DNA of 58,062 bases, from NCBI RefSeq assembly GCF_943914685.1, contig NZ_CALUCZ010000018.1:1-58062 (forward strand). Reading direction: 5' to 3'. The stretch is from an uncultured Mobiluncus sp. Its GTDB lineage: Bacteria; Actinomycetota; Actinomycetes; Actinomycetales; Actinomycetaceae. Both the position numbers and the translations under genes were made by a program. Positions 33,679-42,249 of the stretch are shown in pieces (position 1 is the stretch's first letter; every line of letters begins with the position of its first letter). The notes under the pieces are model-generated. The model was not told the DNA's origin, ran no database searches, and saw only the letters and a list, made by a program, of their open reading frames with translations.

Positions 33679-34992
33679 ATGACAGACAACAACCAACCTG
33701 AAAAAATGGAAACTGACGACGTTATTGTGCGACGGGCGCTGACGTGCTCGTTCCTGGGGAACTTTGCGGAATGGCTAGACTACGGTTCTTATGCCTATCT
33801 GGCCACGGTAATCGCACTGGTGTTCTTCCCGGAAGGAGACCCCGCCGTCACGCTCATGTCCACCTACGCAGTATTCGCACTGTCGTTTGTGGCTCGGCCC
33901 ATAGGCGCGTTCTTCTGGGGACACCTTGGCGACAAAAAAGGACGCAAATGGTCACTCACAGTCTCAATCCTGTTGATGACCGCCGCGACCAGCGCCATTG
34001 GGCTCATACCCAGCTTTAACACAATTGGCTACGCCGCCCCGATTCTGCTGCTACTGATGCGCCTGCTACAAGGTTTCTCGGCATCGGCAGAATACGCTGG
34101 CGCCGCCGTATTCATCGCTGAATACGCGCCAAAGAATAAGAGAGGCTTGTATTGCTCGCTAGTTCCCGCCTCGACCGCAACGGGACTGTTGGTGGGATCT
34201 TTCCTCGCCACTGTCTTGAACGCAACGTTGAGTGCAGAAATGATGCAATCCTTTGGGTGGAGAATCCCCTTCCTGTTAGCTTTCCCTCTCGGCGTAGTGG
34301 TGCTCAGAATGTGGCTGAAGCTTGAGGACTCCGAGATTTATCGCGACATGGTGAAAAACATCAACGCGACCGGGCAGAAACGCAAATCCCCCCTGCGCTT
34401 GCTTTTCACCAAGTACTGGCGTCAAACCCTCATCTCATTCGGGGTGTCGTCGCTAAACGCGGTCGGGTTCTACATGGTGCTTACCTATCTGCCGGTGTAT
34501 GTTGAGACCGTCGTAAAACTCAACAAAGTAACCGCAGACCTGATCACCAATGCCACCCTAGTGCTCTATATCTCCATGATCTTCTTTGCAGGCAAACTCT
34601 CGGATCACTTCGGGCGAAAGAAGCTGCTTATCTCCGCCTGCCTTGGCTTCATCATGCTGATTATCCCCGGATATATGCTGTTGAACACCAAGATAGTCGT
34701 GGTGATTCTGATAGTGGAGCTGGTCTTAGCTTTTGTGCTTACCCTCAACGATGGCACGTTATCTTCATTCCTTTCAGAAACTTTCCCCACGGAGGTGCGC
34801 TACAGCGGATTTGCAGTGTCTTTCAACCTCGCTAACGCCATTTTCGGCGGAACAGTCGGCTTGGTTTCCACCTTCATCATCAAGGAAACAGGAAATCCGC
34901 TGTCACCAGCTTTTTATATGGTTGCCGTGTCGTTCTTCGCCTTGATATGTATGCTCTTTGCTAAGGAATACAAGGATAAAGAGCTGAAGTGA
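33679..34992 (+). CDS. MFS transporter, metabolite:H+ symporter type
   Basis: The 437-residue protein has twelve predicted helices. GNFAEWLDYGSYAYLA near 30-45 is the helix-1 signature of the MHS subfamily (ProP, KgtP, ShiA). WGHLGDKKGRKWS near 88-100 is the MFS loop 2-3 motif, and SDHFGRKKLL near 305-314 its second-half copy. MHS members import betaines, organic acids or other zwitterions by proton symport. Next to an amidinotransferase it may import the acceptor, or a guanidino acid. The ATG follows TTCGGGATAGAT, a weak ribosome site. The ARC ATPase begins 59 nt downstream. Confidence 0.85.
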   Translation: MTDNNQPEKMETDDVIVRRALTCSFLGNFAEWLDYGSYAYLATVIALVFFPEGDPAVTLMSTYAVFALSFVARPIGAFFWGHLGDKKGRKWSLTVSILLMTAATSAIGLIPSFNTIGYAAPILLLLMRLLQGFSASAEYAGAAVFIAEYAPKNKRGLYCSLVPASTATGLLVGSFLATVLNATLSAEMMQSFGWRIPFLLAFPLGVVVLRMWLKLEDSEIYRDMVKNINATGQKRKSPLRLLFTKYWRQTLISFGVSSLNAVGFYMVLTYLPVYVETVVKLNKVTADLITNATLVLYISMIFFAGKLSDHFGRKKLLISACLGFIMLIIPGYMLLNTKIVVVILIVELVLAFVLTLNDGTLSSFLSETFPTEVRYSGFAVSFNLANAIFGGTVGLVSTFIIKETGNPLSPAFYMVAVSFFALICMLFAKEYKDKELK

Positions 34993-35051
34993 TAGTAGCT
35001 TTTATTCCGCTTTGTCTCGTCATAATGTGCTGGTTCAGCTAGGAGGCGACC

Positions 35052-36584
35052 ATGTCGGATAGTCATGTTTCGAGAAACCCTGACGGGCAGACCAGCGAGC
35101 CGCAGCGCTTGGAAAACCAGAACACGTTGCTGTCTTCTGCGCTGACGCAGGCCCAAAGTGAGTTGAAGAATCTGCGCAAAGAGATCCAGCGGCTACAGGA
35201 GCCGCCTCTCACTCACGGGACTGTCGTGAAGCTCGTCGATTCGGCGCGGCGCCTCGTGGACGTTTCCGTCATGGGACGGCGCTTTCGTGTCACCATCGGC
35301 GACACGATTGCGTGGGGGAGACTCCAACTCGGGGATACCGTGTTGCTGAACGACAAAATGGTTGGCATCGGGAAAGAAACCGCCGCCGATACCGGCGTGA
35401 GCGCGGTCGTCTTGGAACACGTGGATACAGACCGCGTCCTTGTCACGGTCAATAACGACAGTGTTCGTTTGCTGCGGCTGAGCGACCGGCTGCAGGGCAC
35501 TCGGATACGCCCCGGCGACACGCTGCTGGTGGATCTGCACTCCGGGCTTGCCCAGGAATATCTGGCGCGACCTGAGATTGAGGGTCTGGAACTCGACGAC
35601 AATCCGGGCGTGAACTGGGACCAGATTGGCGGACTTGAATCCGTCTTAACACTCATTCGGGAAACCATCGAACTGCCGATGACCCACCCCGAGCTTTACG
35701 AAAGCTATCAGCTGCGACCCCCCAAGGGCATTTTGCTCTACGGCCCGCCGGGTGTCGGGAAGACCATGATTGCCAAAGCAATCGCCACCTCGTTGAGTGA
35801 GATGCTCGGCAAGAAAGCCCACTTCCTCAATATCAAAGGCCCTGAACTGCTGGATAAGTACGTGGGCGAAACCGAGCGGCGTGTGCGTGCCGTGTTTTCC
35901 CGCGCCCGCGAAAAATCCGCGAACGGGGTACCGGTCATCGTCTTTTTCGATGAGATGGAGGCCCTGTTTCGGACCCGCGGCACGGGCGTCTCGAGCGACG
36001 TCGAGACGACCGTCGTCCCGCAACTTCTGGCAGAGATTGATGGGGTCGAAGAGTTGCGTAACGTGGTCATAGTCGGCGCTTCCAACCGTGAAGACCTCAT
36101 CGATCCGGCGATTGTTCGGCCCGGGCGCCTCGATATGCATATTCGTATCCCGCGGCCCAATAGGGCGGCTTGCACCGAGATTCTCGGAAAATATCTGCGC
36201 GAGGACCTGCCCTATGCGTCGGGAGTACAGCCCACTGCCTTGCGCGATGAAGTCATCGAAAAAGTCTTTACCCGCGACGCGGCCACGGCCATTCTGCGGG
36301 TGACGCGCAAATCCGGCAAGGAAGAGACTTGGTATCTCTCTGACTTGGTCTCAGGGGCTATGTTGGCTTCGATTGTCGAAAAAGCTAAGGCGCGGGCGGT
36401 TCAACAAGCACTTCGCGGCGAGCCGGGGATTCGTCTCGAACACCTGCTGGCCGCGATTCGGGATGAAACGGCAGCCCACCAAGACCTGCCGGGGGTTTCA
36501 GACCCCGAAGAATGGGCCCGGATTGTAGGCCGTTCCAAACGTCTAGACCCCATTTTGGACATTACCCCGATGCAAGAGGATTGA
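35052..36584 (+). CDS. arc: proteasome-associated ATPase ARC/Mpa
   Basis: The 510-residue AAA ATPase has an N-terminal coiled coil near 17-50 that in Mpa captures Pup, OB-type interdomains to about 185, and one AAA module. Walker A is GPPGVGKTMIAKA near 235, the pore loop is KYVGET, Walker B is VIVFFDEMEALF near 296, and sensor and finger residues are VGASNREDL and RPGRLDMHI. The C-terminus reads DPILDITPMQED and lacks the QYL triplet with which Mpa docks on the 20S core. No prcB or prcA gene lies in the locus. It may therefore unfold pupylated proteins without degradation, as proposed for Corynebacterium ARC. AGGAGGCGACC precedes the ATG. Confidence 0.95.
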   Translation: MSDSHVSRNPDGQTSEPQRLENQNTLLSSALTQAQSELKNLRKEIQRLQEPPLTHGTVVKLVDSARRLVDVSVMGRRFRVTIGDTIAWGRLQLGDTVLLNDKMVGIGKETAADTGVSAVVLEHVDTDRVLVTVNNDSVRLLRLSDRLQGTRIRPGDTLLVDLHSGLAQEYLARPEIEGLELDDNPGVNWDQIGGLESVLTLIRETIELPMTHPELYESYQLRPPKGILLYGPPGVGKTMIAKAIATSLSEMLGKKAHFLNIKGPELLDKYVGETERRVRAVFSRAREKSANGVPVIVFFDEMEALFRTRGTGVSSDVETTVVPQLLAEIDGVEELRNVVIVGASNREDLIDPAIVRPGRLDMHIRIPRPNRAACTEILGKYLREDLPYASGVQPTALRDEVIEKVFTRDAATAILRVTRKSGKEETWYLSDLVSGAMLASIVEKAKARAVQQALRGEPGIRLEHLLAAIRDETAAHQDLPGVSDPEEWARIVGRSKRLDPILDITPMQED

Positions 36585-36619
36585 GAGCACCGCGGAGAAC
36601 CTCGCGAAGGAGGAAACAT

Positions 36620-38458
36620 ATGCTGAGCGTGAAACGCATCATGTCGATAGAAACTGAATATGCCTTGAGCGATTTACCCGCTAGCCCCTCTCCGGAGGCG
36701 GGTGCGGCAGATTCTGAAACCCAGGCCGCGCAACAGGCGGAGGCTCTGGCCCAGCGCTTGTGGCGCACTTGGGCCCTAGAGGAAGCGAAAACACCGGGAG
36801 TGCCGGTGACGAACCATGTTCCCGATCCGGCAGGTGCTGCCGTCTCTTGGCGGATGCTCCCCGGAGCCGGCACTCGTTTCGACTATTCGGGAGAGCACCC
36901 AGAACTAGACGCCGAGGGCAAAGAACACCACGACTTGCCCCCCGAGGCCCGGACGAACGAGGAACTCGGCGCCGTCCTGACCGGCGTGAAAACTCGTTGG
37001 GTGACGAAAGTCGATGCGTTCGGCCAGCACTACTACCGCGGCAATTCCACCATTGCCCCCAACGGAGCGAGGCTCTATGTCGACCACGGTCACCCCGAAT
37101 ATTCCGCGCCGGAATGTCTCGGGCCTCTCCAAACCGCGCTTTACGACCGTGCCGGAGACGAAATCATGACCCGTGCGGCCCAGGCTTTGCGCGACCATAC
37201 GTCCCCGGACGAGGCCGGAGCGAAGGCTTTAATCCTAAAGAACAACACCGATGCACACGGGTCGGCTTGGGGCGCCCACGAAAACTACCTCGTAGAGCGC
37301 AGCGTGGAATGGCAGCTCGTGGTAGACCTCTTTCTGCCGTACCTGGTGTCTCGCCCGATTTTTTGCGGCACGGGACGTCTCGGGTTGGGGCAAAACAGCG
37401 AAACCGCGGGATTCCAGATTTTCCAACGCGCGGATTTCATCGAAACCGAAGTTTCCCTCATGACGACGCGGGAACGCCCTATCGTCAACACCCGCGACGA
37501 ACCCCACGCGACCCGCCGCTATCGTCGGTTCCACGTCATCACCGCGGATTCCTCGATGTTCCCCTATTCCACCGCGTTACGCACCGGGACGGCCGCGCTG
37601 CTGTTGAGTCTGGCCGAGAACCTCCCCGAACGGGCTCGTGAACTCGCCGACAGGTGGGCGCTAGCGGATCCGGTAGCGGCAATCAAGGCTTACTCTCGCG
37701 ACGTCACGTTGCAACAGGCCTGTCCTTTGCAGGCCGGGGGAGCAGCCACCGCGCTCGAGATTCAGCAGGGGTATCTGGACTTTATGCGTGAAGTTGGCTT
37801 CGAGGCTGGCTCGGGGGAATCTGCACAGGCGGACAGTGAAACCAAGTGGGTTATCGAGAACTGGGAACGGGTCTTGAACTCCCTCGAGGCAGGCTGGCGC
37901 GAAGCCACTGCCCTCGTGGAATGGTGTGCGAAACTCGCGCTTTTGGATCGCAAGCGGGACCAACTGGGCTGCGGCTGGGACGACCCCAGATTGGCGTTGT
38001 TGGATCTGAGATTTTCCATGATTGACGAGGGATTGTCTCTGGCTCGCGCGCTGGAAAAGGGCGGTTTTGAGCCACTGTTTGCCGTGGAGGAAATCCAACA
38101 GGCCTCCCGGGAGGCACCGGCGGAAACCCGTGCTGGAGGACGCGCTGAGCTGCTACGGCGTTTTCCCGACCAGCTCTGGGCGGCTTCTTGGATGGCGATT
38201 TTGGTTGACATCGGAAAGCCGCAGTTGGTGCGGGTCCAGTTCCCCGACCCACACCACCCCACCCGTCAGGAAGTCCAGAAAGCCGTGGAGATTTGCGCGG
38301 CCCAGCTCGGTTCAGAAAGCGAGGATCAGGGGAAACTCGTCGCGGAAGTCCTGCAAGCCCTGGGGGTAGAATTGCCCGCGGATTTGAAATATTACTCTTG
38401 GGACGAGGGCTACTACGCCAGTGAGAGTTTTAAAGAGCAATTTGAGAAAGGGAAATGA
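36620..38458 (+). CDS. dop: Pup deamidase/depupylase
   Basis: From the ATG at 36620 (AAGGAGGAAAC upstream) the protein has 612 residues. A longer frame overlaps arc and is rejected. It begins KRIMSIETEYALSD, the glutamine-synthetase-like Glu-containing strand. NGARLYVDHGHPEYSAPEC places the catalytic Asp at 155, and NTRDEPHATRRYRRFHVI and YYSWDEGYYA near the end are also Dop-typical. Dop converts the Pup C-terminal Gln to Glu and removes Pup from substrates. It is about 100 residues longer than mycobacterial Dop (about 500), with roughly 60 of these before the catalytic Asp (positions 17-110). Confidence 0.95.
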   Translation: MLSVKRIMSIETEYALSDLPASPSPEAGAADSETQAAQQAEALAQRLWRTWALEEAKTPGVPVTNHVPDPAGAAVSWRMLPGAGTRFDYSGEHPELDAEGKEHHDLPPEARTNEELGAVLTGVKTRWVTKVDAFGQHYYRGNSTIAPNGARLYVDHGHPEYSAPECLGPLQTALYDRAGDEIMTRAAQALRDHTSPDEAGAKALILKNNTDAHGSAWGAHENYLVERSVEWQLVVDLFLPYLVSRPIFCGTGRLGLGQNSETAGFQIFQRADFIETEVSLMTTRERPIVNTRDEPHATRRYRRFHVITADSSMFPYSTALRTGTAALLLSLAENLPERARELADRWALADPVAAIKAYSRDVTLQQACPLQAGGAATALEIQQGYLDFMREVGFEAGSGESAQADSETKWVIENWERVLNSLEAGWREATALVEWCAKLALLDRKRDQLGCGWDDPRLALLDLRFSMIDEGLSLARALEKGGFEPLFAVEEIQQASREAPAETRAGGRAELLRRFPDQLWAASWMAILVDIGKPQLVRVQFPDPHHPTRQEVQKAVEICAAQLGSESEDQGKLVAEVLQALGVELPADLKYYSWDEGYYASESFKEQFEKGK

Positions 38459-38643
38459 TGGCAAAACAGATTCAAGAAAGCCACTCCACCAGTGAGAACG
38501 AATCGGTCGAAGAAGTCGAACTCGCTCCACAGAATAAAATCTCCGAAGACAAACTCGACGCGTTAATCGAAGATATCGAGGACGTATTAAACGTTAACGC
38601 CTTGAGTTTTGTCCAGAACTTCAAACAGCAGGGCGGACAATGA
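38455..38643 (+). CDS. pup: prokaryotic ubiquitin-like protein Pup
   Basis: The 62-residue protein (61 if the second ATG at 38458 is used) is acidic and predicted to be largely disordered. It has the Pup helix EDKLDALIEDIEDVLNVNAL near 31-50, which binds the Mpa/ARC coiled coil, then FVQNFKQQGGQ. The terminal Gly-Gly-Gln needs deamidation by Dop before PafA can join it to lysines. It overlaps dop at its start (ATGA) and pafA at its end (ATGA), so the three genes are tightly coupled. Confidence 0.97.
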   Translation: MMAKQIQESHSTSENESVEEVELAPQNKISEDKLDALIEDIEDVLNVNALSFVQNFKQQGGQ

Positions 38644-40001
38644 CACGTCTCGGGAGGGTCTGTGGCCTCGAAACCGAATATGGCGTGACCAGCGTCTACG
38701 TCTCTGAGGATACGGGCTCGGAGGAACCACCGCTAGACGTAGAGGCGGCCGTGAAAGAGATTTTTGCCAGTACGGAGCGAGCCGTGCGGGTTCCTCACGG
38801 GTTTCTCTCTAACGGGGCCAGGCTTTATATCGATATTGGAGAGCACCCCGAATACGCCGGTCCCGAGTGTCTCAATCTCGCAGACGTCGTGGCCCAAGAC
38901 CTAGCGGGGGACGCGATTATTCAAGATTTAGTCGATATTGCCAATAATAATTTGCGGAATCGCGGCGTCCGGATTCACGTCTTAAAAACGAATGCTGACT
39001 CTTGGGGAAACAGCTTTGGCTGCCACGAAAACTATCAATACGGAGCGCACACCCCGATTTCTCTGCCTGCTTTTGTGTCGTTTCTGGCGGCTCGCCAAAT
39101 CCTGTGTGGAAGCGGCTGCATAGACGAGGAAGGGAACTATTGCTTTAGTGCGCGGGCTCGCTACATTACCGAGGCTACCTCTGCCGACCCCACACACCAC
39201 AAGGCTTTTATCAATACGAAAGAGGAACCTCACGCAGACGCCTCCCGCTGGCGTCGCCTGCACGTGACTTGTGCGGATTCAGCCATGCTACCGGTGACAG
39301 TCGCTTTGCGCACTTTCCTGGCCGACCGATTTTTGCGTCTCTTGGAGGAAGGCACAAGAGAGGAGGACCTTTTCGTCCTTGACGATCCGGTTGCGGCCGT
39401 GAAAACTTGGAATTATGGCCCGAATGTGCGAGTGTCGGCGCGGCGTGGGGACAGGCCGGTTGAGGTCAGTTGCCCGGAACTGTTGCGAGAAAGCGTGAAT
39501 CTGTGCCCTGCGGGCGATGACGAATTCGGTTTGAGGGACGTGGTCGCTCGCGGCCTGGCGGCCCTGACCGAGGGGGATCTCACGGCCTTGAGCGGTGAAC
39601 TCGACTGGTCGCTGAAATATCAGTTGCTTTCCCATGTCAGCGCTGGTGAGGCCAATTTTGCTGGGGTCAGAGCCCGGCGAGCGGAGTTAGCATTCCACGA
39701 TCTATCGAGGCAATACGGGCTGCGGGAGAGGCTTTTGAAATCGAGAAGTGTAAAGCCGCTGGTCGATGAGAACTGCATTGCTCGCGCTAAGGTCATTCCT
39801 CCTGCCGATACCAGAGCGTTATTGCGTGGAAAAGTGGTGGAGGCGTGCGACCTTGCTGACCGGAGAGCCTCAATCGGGTGGTCCTACGTGCGGTTAGACG
39901 ACCCGCCGAGCCCGCAGATTGACCTGCTGAACCCTCTCGAGAATGAATCGGCAGAGATTTCGCAGCTACTTGCAAAAATTGAAAAAATGGAACGAGAATA
40001 G
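38640..40001 (+). CDS. pafA: Pup--protein ligase
   Basis: The 453-residue ligase activates Pup C-terminal Glu with ATP and joins it to substrate lysines. It starts RVCGLETEYGVTS with the metal-binding Glu, and NGARLYIDIGEHPEYAGPEC places the catalytic Asp at 65. NSFGCHENYQY near 123 and NTKEEPHADASRWRRLHVTC near 193 are family-typical. The length matches other PafA enzymes. The ATG overlaps the Pup stop. In mycobacteria prcB and prcA follow pup; here pafA does so directly. Confidence 0.96.
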   Translation: MTRLGRVCGLETEYGVTSVYVSEDTGSEEPPLDVEAAVKEIFASTERAVRVPHGFLSNGARLYIDIGEHPEYAGPECLNLADVVAQDLAGDAIIQDLVDIANNNLRNRGVRIHVLKTNADSWGNSFGCHENYQYGAHTPISLPAFVSFLAARQILCGSGCIDEEGNYCFSARARYITEATSADPTHHKAFINTKEEPHADASRWRRLHVTCADSAMLPVTVALRTFLADRFLRLLEEGTREEDLFVLDDPVAAVKTWNYGPNVRVSARRGDRPVEVSCPELLRESVNLCPAGDDEFGLRDVVARGLAALTEGDLTALSGELDWSLKYQLLSHVSAGEANFAGVRARRAELAFHDLSRQYGLRERLLKSRSVKPLVDENCIARAKVIPPADTRALLRGKVVEACDLADRRASIGWSYVRLDDPPSPQIDLLNPLENESAEISQLLAKIEKMERE

Positions 40002-40048
40002 GCAGGGCTGGTTAAACGACCAAAAAATCTGTTTCGCTAGCTTATTCA

Positions 40049-40690
40049 GTGAAGAGGGAATTGAGTAATTTGAGCATTGCCAGTGATTCTAAAAAACCAG
40101 ATACCAGGACCAGGATATTGACTGCGGCGTCTCAGATGCTGCGCCGCTCCTCGCCCAGCGCCCTGACCTATCGCGCTCTGGCGAAAAAAGCCGGCCTGCC
40201 GCATTCCACGATTGAATACCATTTCCCCACTCGTGACGACTTGCTGATGGAGGCGGCGAGCCTGAACGTGGAGGTTTGGGTGGAACGGGCTCGTAAAATC
40301 CGCGACAACGCGCTACGGCTTTCCCCCCAAGAACTGCGCGACCAGCTGCCGGAGGTTTTGGTCGCCGCAGTGCTTCCGCAAACCACGGACATTCAGTACA
40401 TACGAACCTACCTGTTGCACGGGCTGGTCCTGGCTGAAAACCAGGTTATTGTGAAAAAGACTCGCGAGGGGCGCGCGCGCTTTGACGAATATGTCGCGGA
40501 TATTCTGCAGGCCGCCGAATGCTCGTGTTTGCCTGACGTCATAATTTCCGTCATTGACGGTTTGGCTTACGAAGCAGTCTCAGAAGGCGGCGAATTTCCT
40601 CAAGACGTCGTGGAAAAGCTCCGTCGTTTCGTGCTTTCCTACCCGACTATGGCCGCGGCCGCTCAGGCCTCGGCTTCGCCCCAAGCTTGA
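40049..40690 (+). CDS. TetR-family transcriptional regulator
   Basis: The 213-residue protein has an N-terminal helix-turn-helix of the TetR type: TRTRILTAASQMLRRSSPSA near 19-38, then LTYRALAKKAGLPHSTIEYHFPTRDDLLMEA near 39-69. The ligand-binding part is unassigned. The start is uncertain: GTG 40049 is used, while TTG codons at 40061 and 40070 follow AGAGGG. A TAGCTT hexamer ends 5 nt before the GTG. The 3' end overlaps the convergent Memo-AMMECR1 gene by 28 bp. Its target is unknown; paired GTAC palindromes at 30952 are one candidate site. Confidence 0.85.
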   Translation: MKRELSNLSIASDSKKPDTRTRILTAASQMLRRSSPSALTYRALAKKAGLPHSTIEYHFPTRDDLLMEAASLNVEVWVERARKIRDNALRLSPQELRDQLPEVLVAAVLPQTTDIQYIRTYLLHGLVLAENQVIVKKTREGRARFDEYVADILQAAECSCLPDVIISVIDGLAYEAVSEGGEFPQDVVEKLRRFVLSYPTMAAAAQASASPQA

Positions 40691-42129
40691 ACCTGATAAG
40701 TTTCGAGCTTGATTTCCGGCCCGAACTCCTCTGTACCCAGCCCGGCTTTATACATGAGCTGCGAGATGAAAACGTGAACATCGGGCAGCTCGCTCCAGAC
40801 CTGGGGCAGGAAAGTCGCCCGGTGGAAACCACGGCGCAAAATGACCCCGTCTATACCGGGACGCAACCGAGACAGATAGGAGTCATTGCTTTCCCCCTCG
40901 AAACGTTGAAAAGCTTGCGGTTCCGTGAGGACAGAAACCTCAATCTTAATCTGATCGAGTTCCGAGGCCTGCAGAGGTGGAAACCGCGGGTCTTCAAAAG
41001 CGGCGGCCAAAGTGTTCGCGGCGATGTCTTCACTGAGCATTCGATGCGGAGCCAGCGAGCCGATACATCCGCGCAGCTGCCCGTTTTTCGTCAAAGTCAC
41101 GAAAGAAGCCCCGACTGACCGTAGCAGCAACTGTAACGCATGGTCCGACTCGCTGAACTTGCTGATGGTATTCATAGAGCCGATACGATTGCCGTCCTGG
41201 AAAGCATCGGTCAAAATTTCGCGAGCCATCTGGGGCAGCAGCGCGCCGTAACGATCCGGGATTCCGAAATCGTCCTCTGGCGGGTTGTACTTCCAGAAAG
41301 CCACCGACGAATAGCCGACAACCCGAGATTTGTCTCCGGCGGTGTCCCCGGAGCTGGCGTTCATCAGCAGTTGCGGGTGCCACTGGAGTCGGCGGGCCAA
41401 ACGAATCAGCCCGGACCATGCGTAAGCGCCGCAGGCTTGGCGCGGGTCGAGGGGGTACTCTAACGACATGACTTGGGACAAGGTCGTGGTGTCGAGTTTG
41501 CGGGCCTCATCGTAGCTCAGGTAGTGGGACATATCCGAGGACACGATAATCAAGGTGTCCTCAGGATTTTCCCCCGGAATTGAAACCAGAGTTTGCAGGC
41601 TGTCGCAGACTTCCTCCGGGGTACAATCTCCCACCGCCAGGGGCACGATAGAAAAGTCTAGGTCCCGAAAAACGGTTTGCAGGAAAGGCAGCTGGACTTC
41701 CAGGGCGTGTTCCTCAACGTGTGAAGGTTCGAAAAACTGAGCGGCGGAACTATGCTCCACCAGGTATTGTTGGGCGTCCTGGTCTACCGGTACTTCCCCC
41801 AGGGGAGTCGCGAAAGCGGCAGCTTCGCTCAGCGCGATACCGCGAAATCCGACACGGTGAGTGGGGCCGGCGATGACGACACGTCGGGGACGCAAGGTTC
41901 TGACGAGCTGGTAGCCGACCGCGGCGATGAGACCAGAATAGATGTATCCGGCGTGGGGAACCTGCACAGCCATCAGTTGCCGCAGAGGCTTGCCTTGCGA
42001 GTCATGCGAAACATCGTTAGTAATCAGGGAGGCGGCCTTTTTCAGCAGGTCGTCAACCGTTTGTTGCAGCTCACCTGGATCCTGGGGGTAAAAAGATCCT
42101 GCTACTGCTGGTTTACGCACGAAACTCAT
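40663..42129 (-). CDS. Memo-like/AMMECR1 fusion protein (AmmeMemoRadiSam system B and A)
   Basis: The 488-residue protein fuses two domains. Residues 1-285 are Memo-like (VRKPAVAGSFYPQDPGELQQ, VPHAGYIYSGLIAAVGY, EEHALEVQLPFLQ, IVSSDMSHYLSYDEA), a fold related to non-haem iron dioxygenases; the histidines in PHAGY, EEHALE and DMSHY are the expected metal ligands. Residues 300-488 form an AMMECR1 domain with the signature GQLRGCIGSLAPHRML near 364-379. In many prokaryotes these occur with a radical SAM enzyme, which is absent here. The cellular role of the system is poorly defined. No clear ribosome site precedes the ATG. The tail overlaps the convergent TetR gene. Confidence 0.92.
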   Translation of the reverse strand: MSFVRKPAVAGSFYPQDPGELQQTVDDLLKKAASLITNDVSHDSQGKPLRQLMAVQVPHAGYIYSGLIAAVGYQLVRTLRPRRVVIAGPTHRVGFRGIALSEAAAFATPLGEVPVDQDAQQYLVEHSSAAQFFEPSHVEEHALEVQLPFLQTVFRDLDFSIVPLAVGDCTPEEVCDSLQTLVSIPGENPEDTLIIVSSDMSHYLSYDEARKLDTTTLSQVMSLEYPLDPRQACGAYAWSGLIRLARRLQWHPQLLMNASSGDTAGDKSRVVGYSSVAFWKYNPPEDDFGIPDRYGALLPQMAREILTDAFQDGNRIGSMNTISKFSESDHALQLLLRSVGASFVTLTKNGQLRGCIGSLAPHRMLSEDIAANTLAAAFEDPRFPPLQASELDQIKIEVSVLTEPQAFQRFEGESNDSYLSRLRPGIDGVILRRGFHRATFLPQVWSELPDVHVFISQLMYKAGLGTEEFGPEIKLETYQVQAWGEAEA

Positions 42130-42200
42130 GGTTCCATTATTCCCAAAAAAAAGCTGTTTGGGGCAGGATTCAGCCTTTTTACCCGGTGAGGCAAGAAAAT

Positions 42201-42230
42201 GGGGGCTCCGATTAGGGTATCGGAGCCCCC
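42201..42230 (-). terminator. terminator after the small membrane protein gene
   Basis: GGGGGCTCCGAT and ATCGGAGCCCCC form a perfect 12-bp stem with a 6-nt loop. On the minus strand it is followed by ATTTTCTTGCC. It lies 19 nt past the stop at 42250. Confidence 0.85.
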
Positions 42231-42249
42231 GTCAGATAGCCACCAGCGG

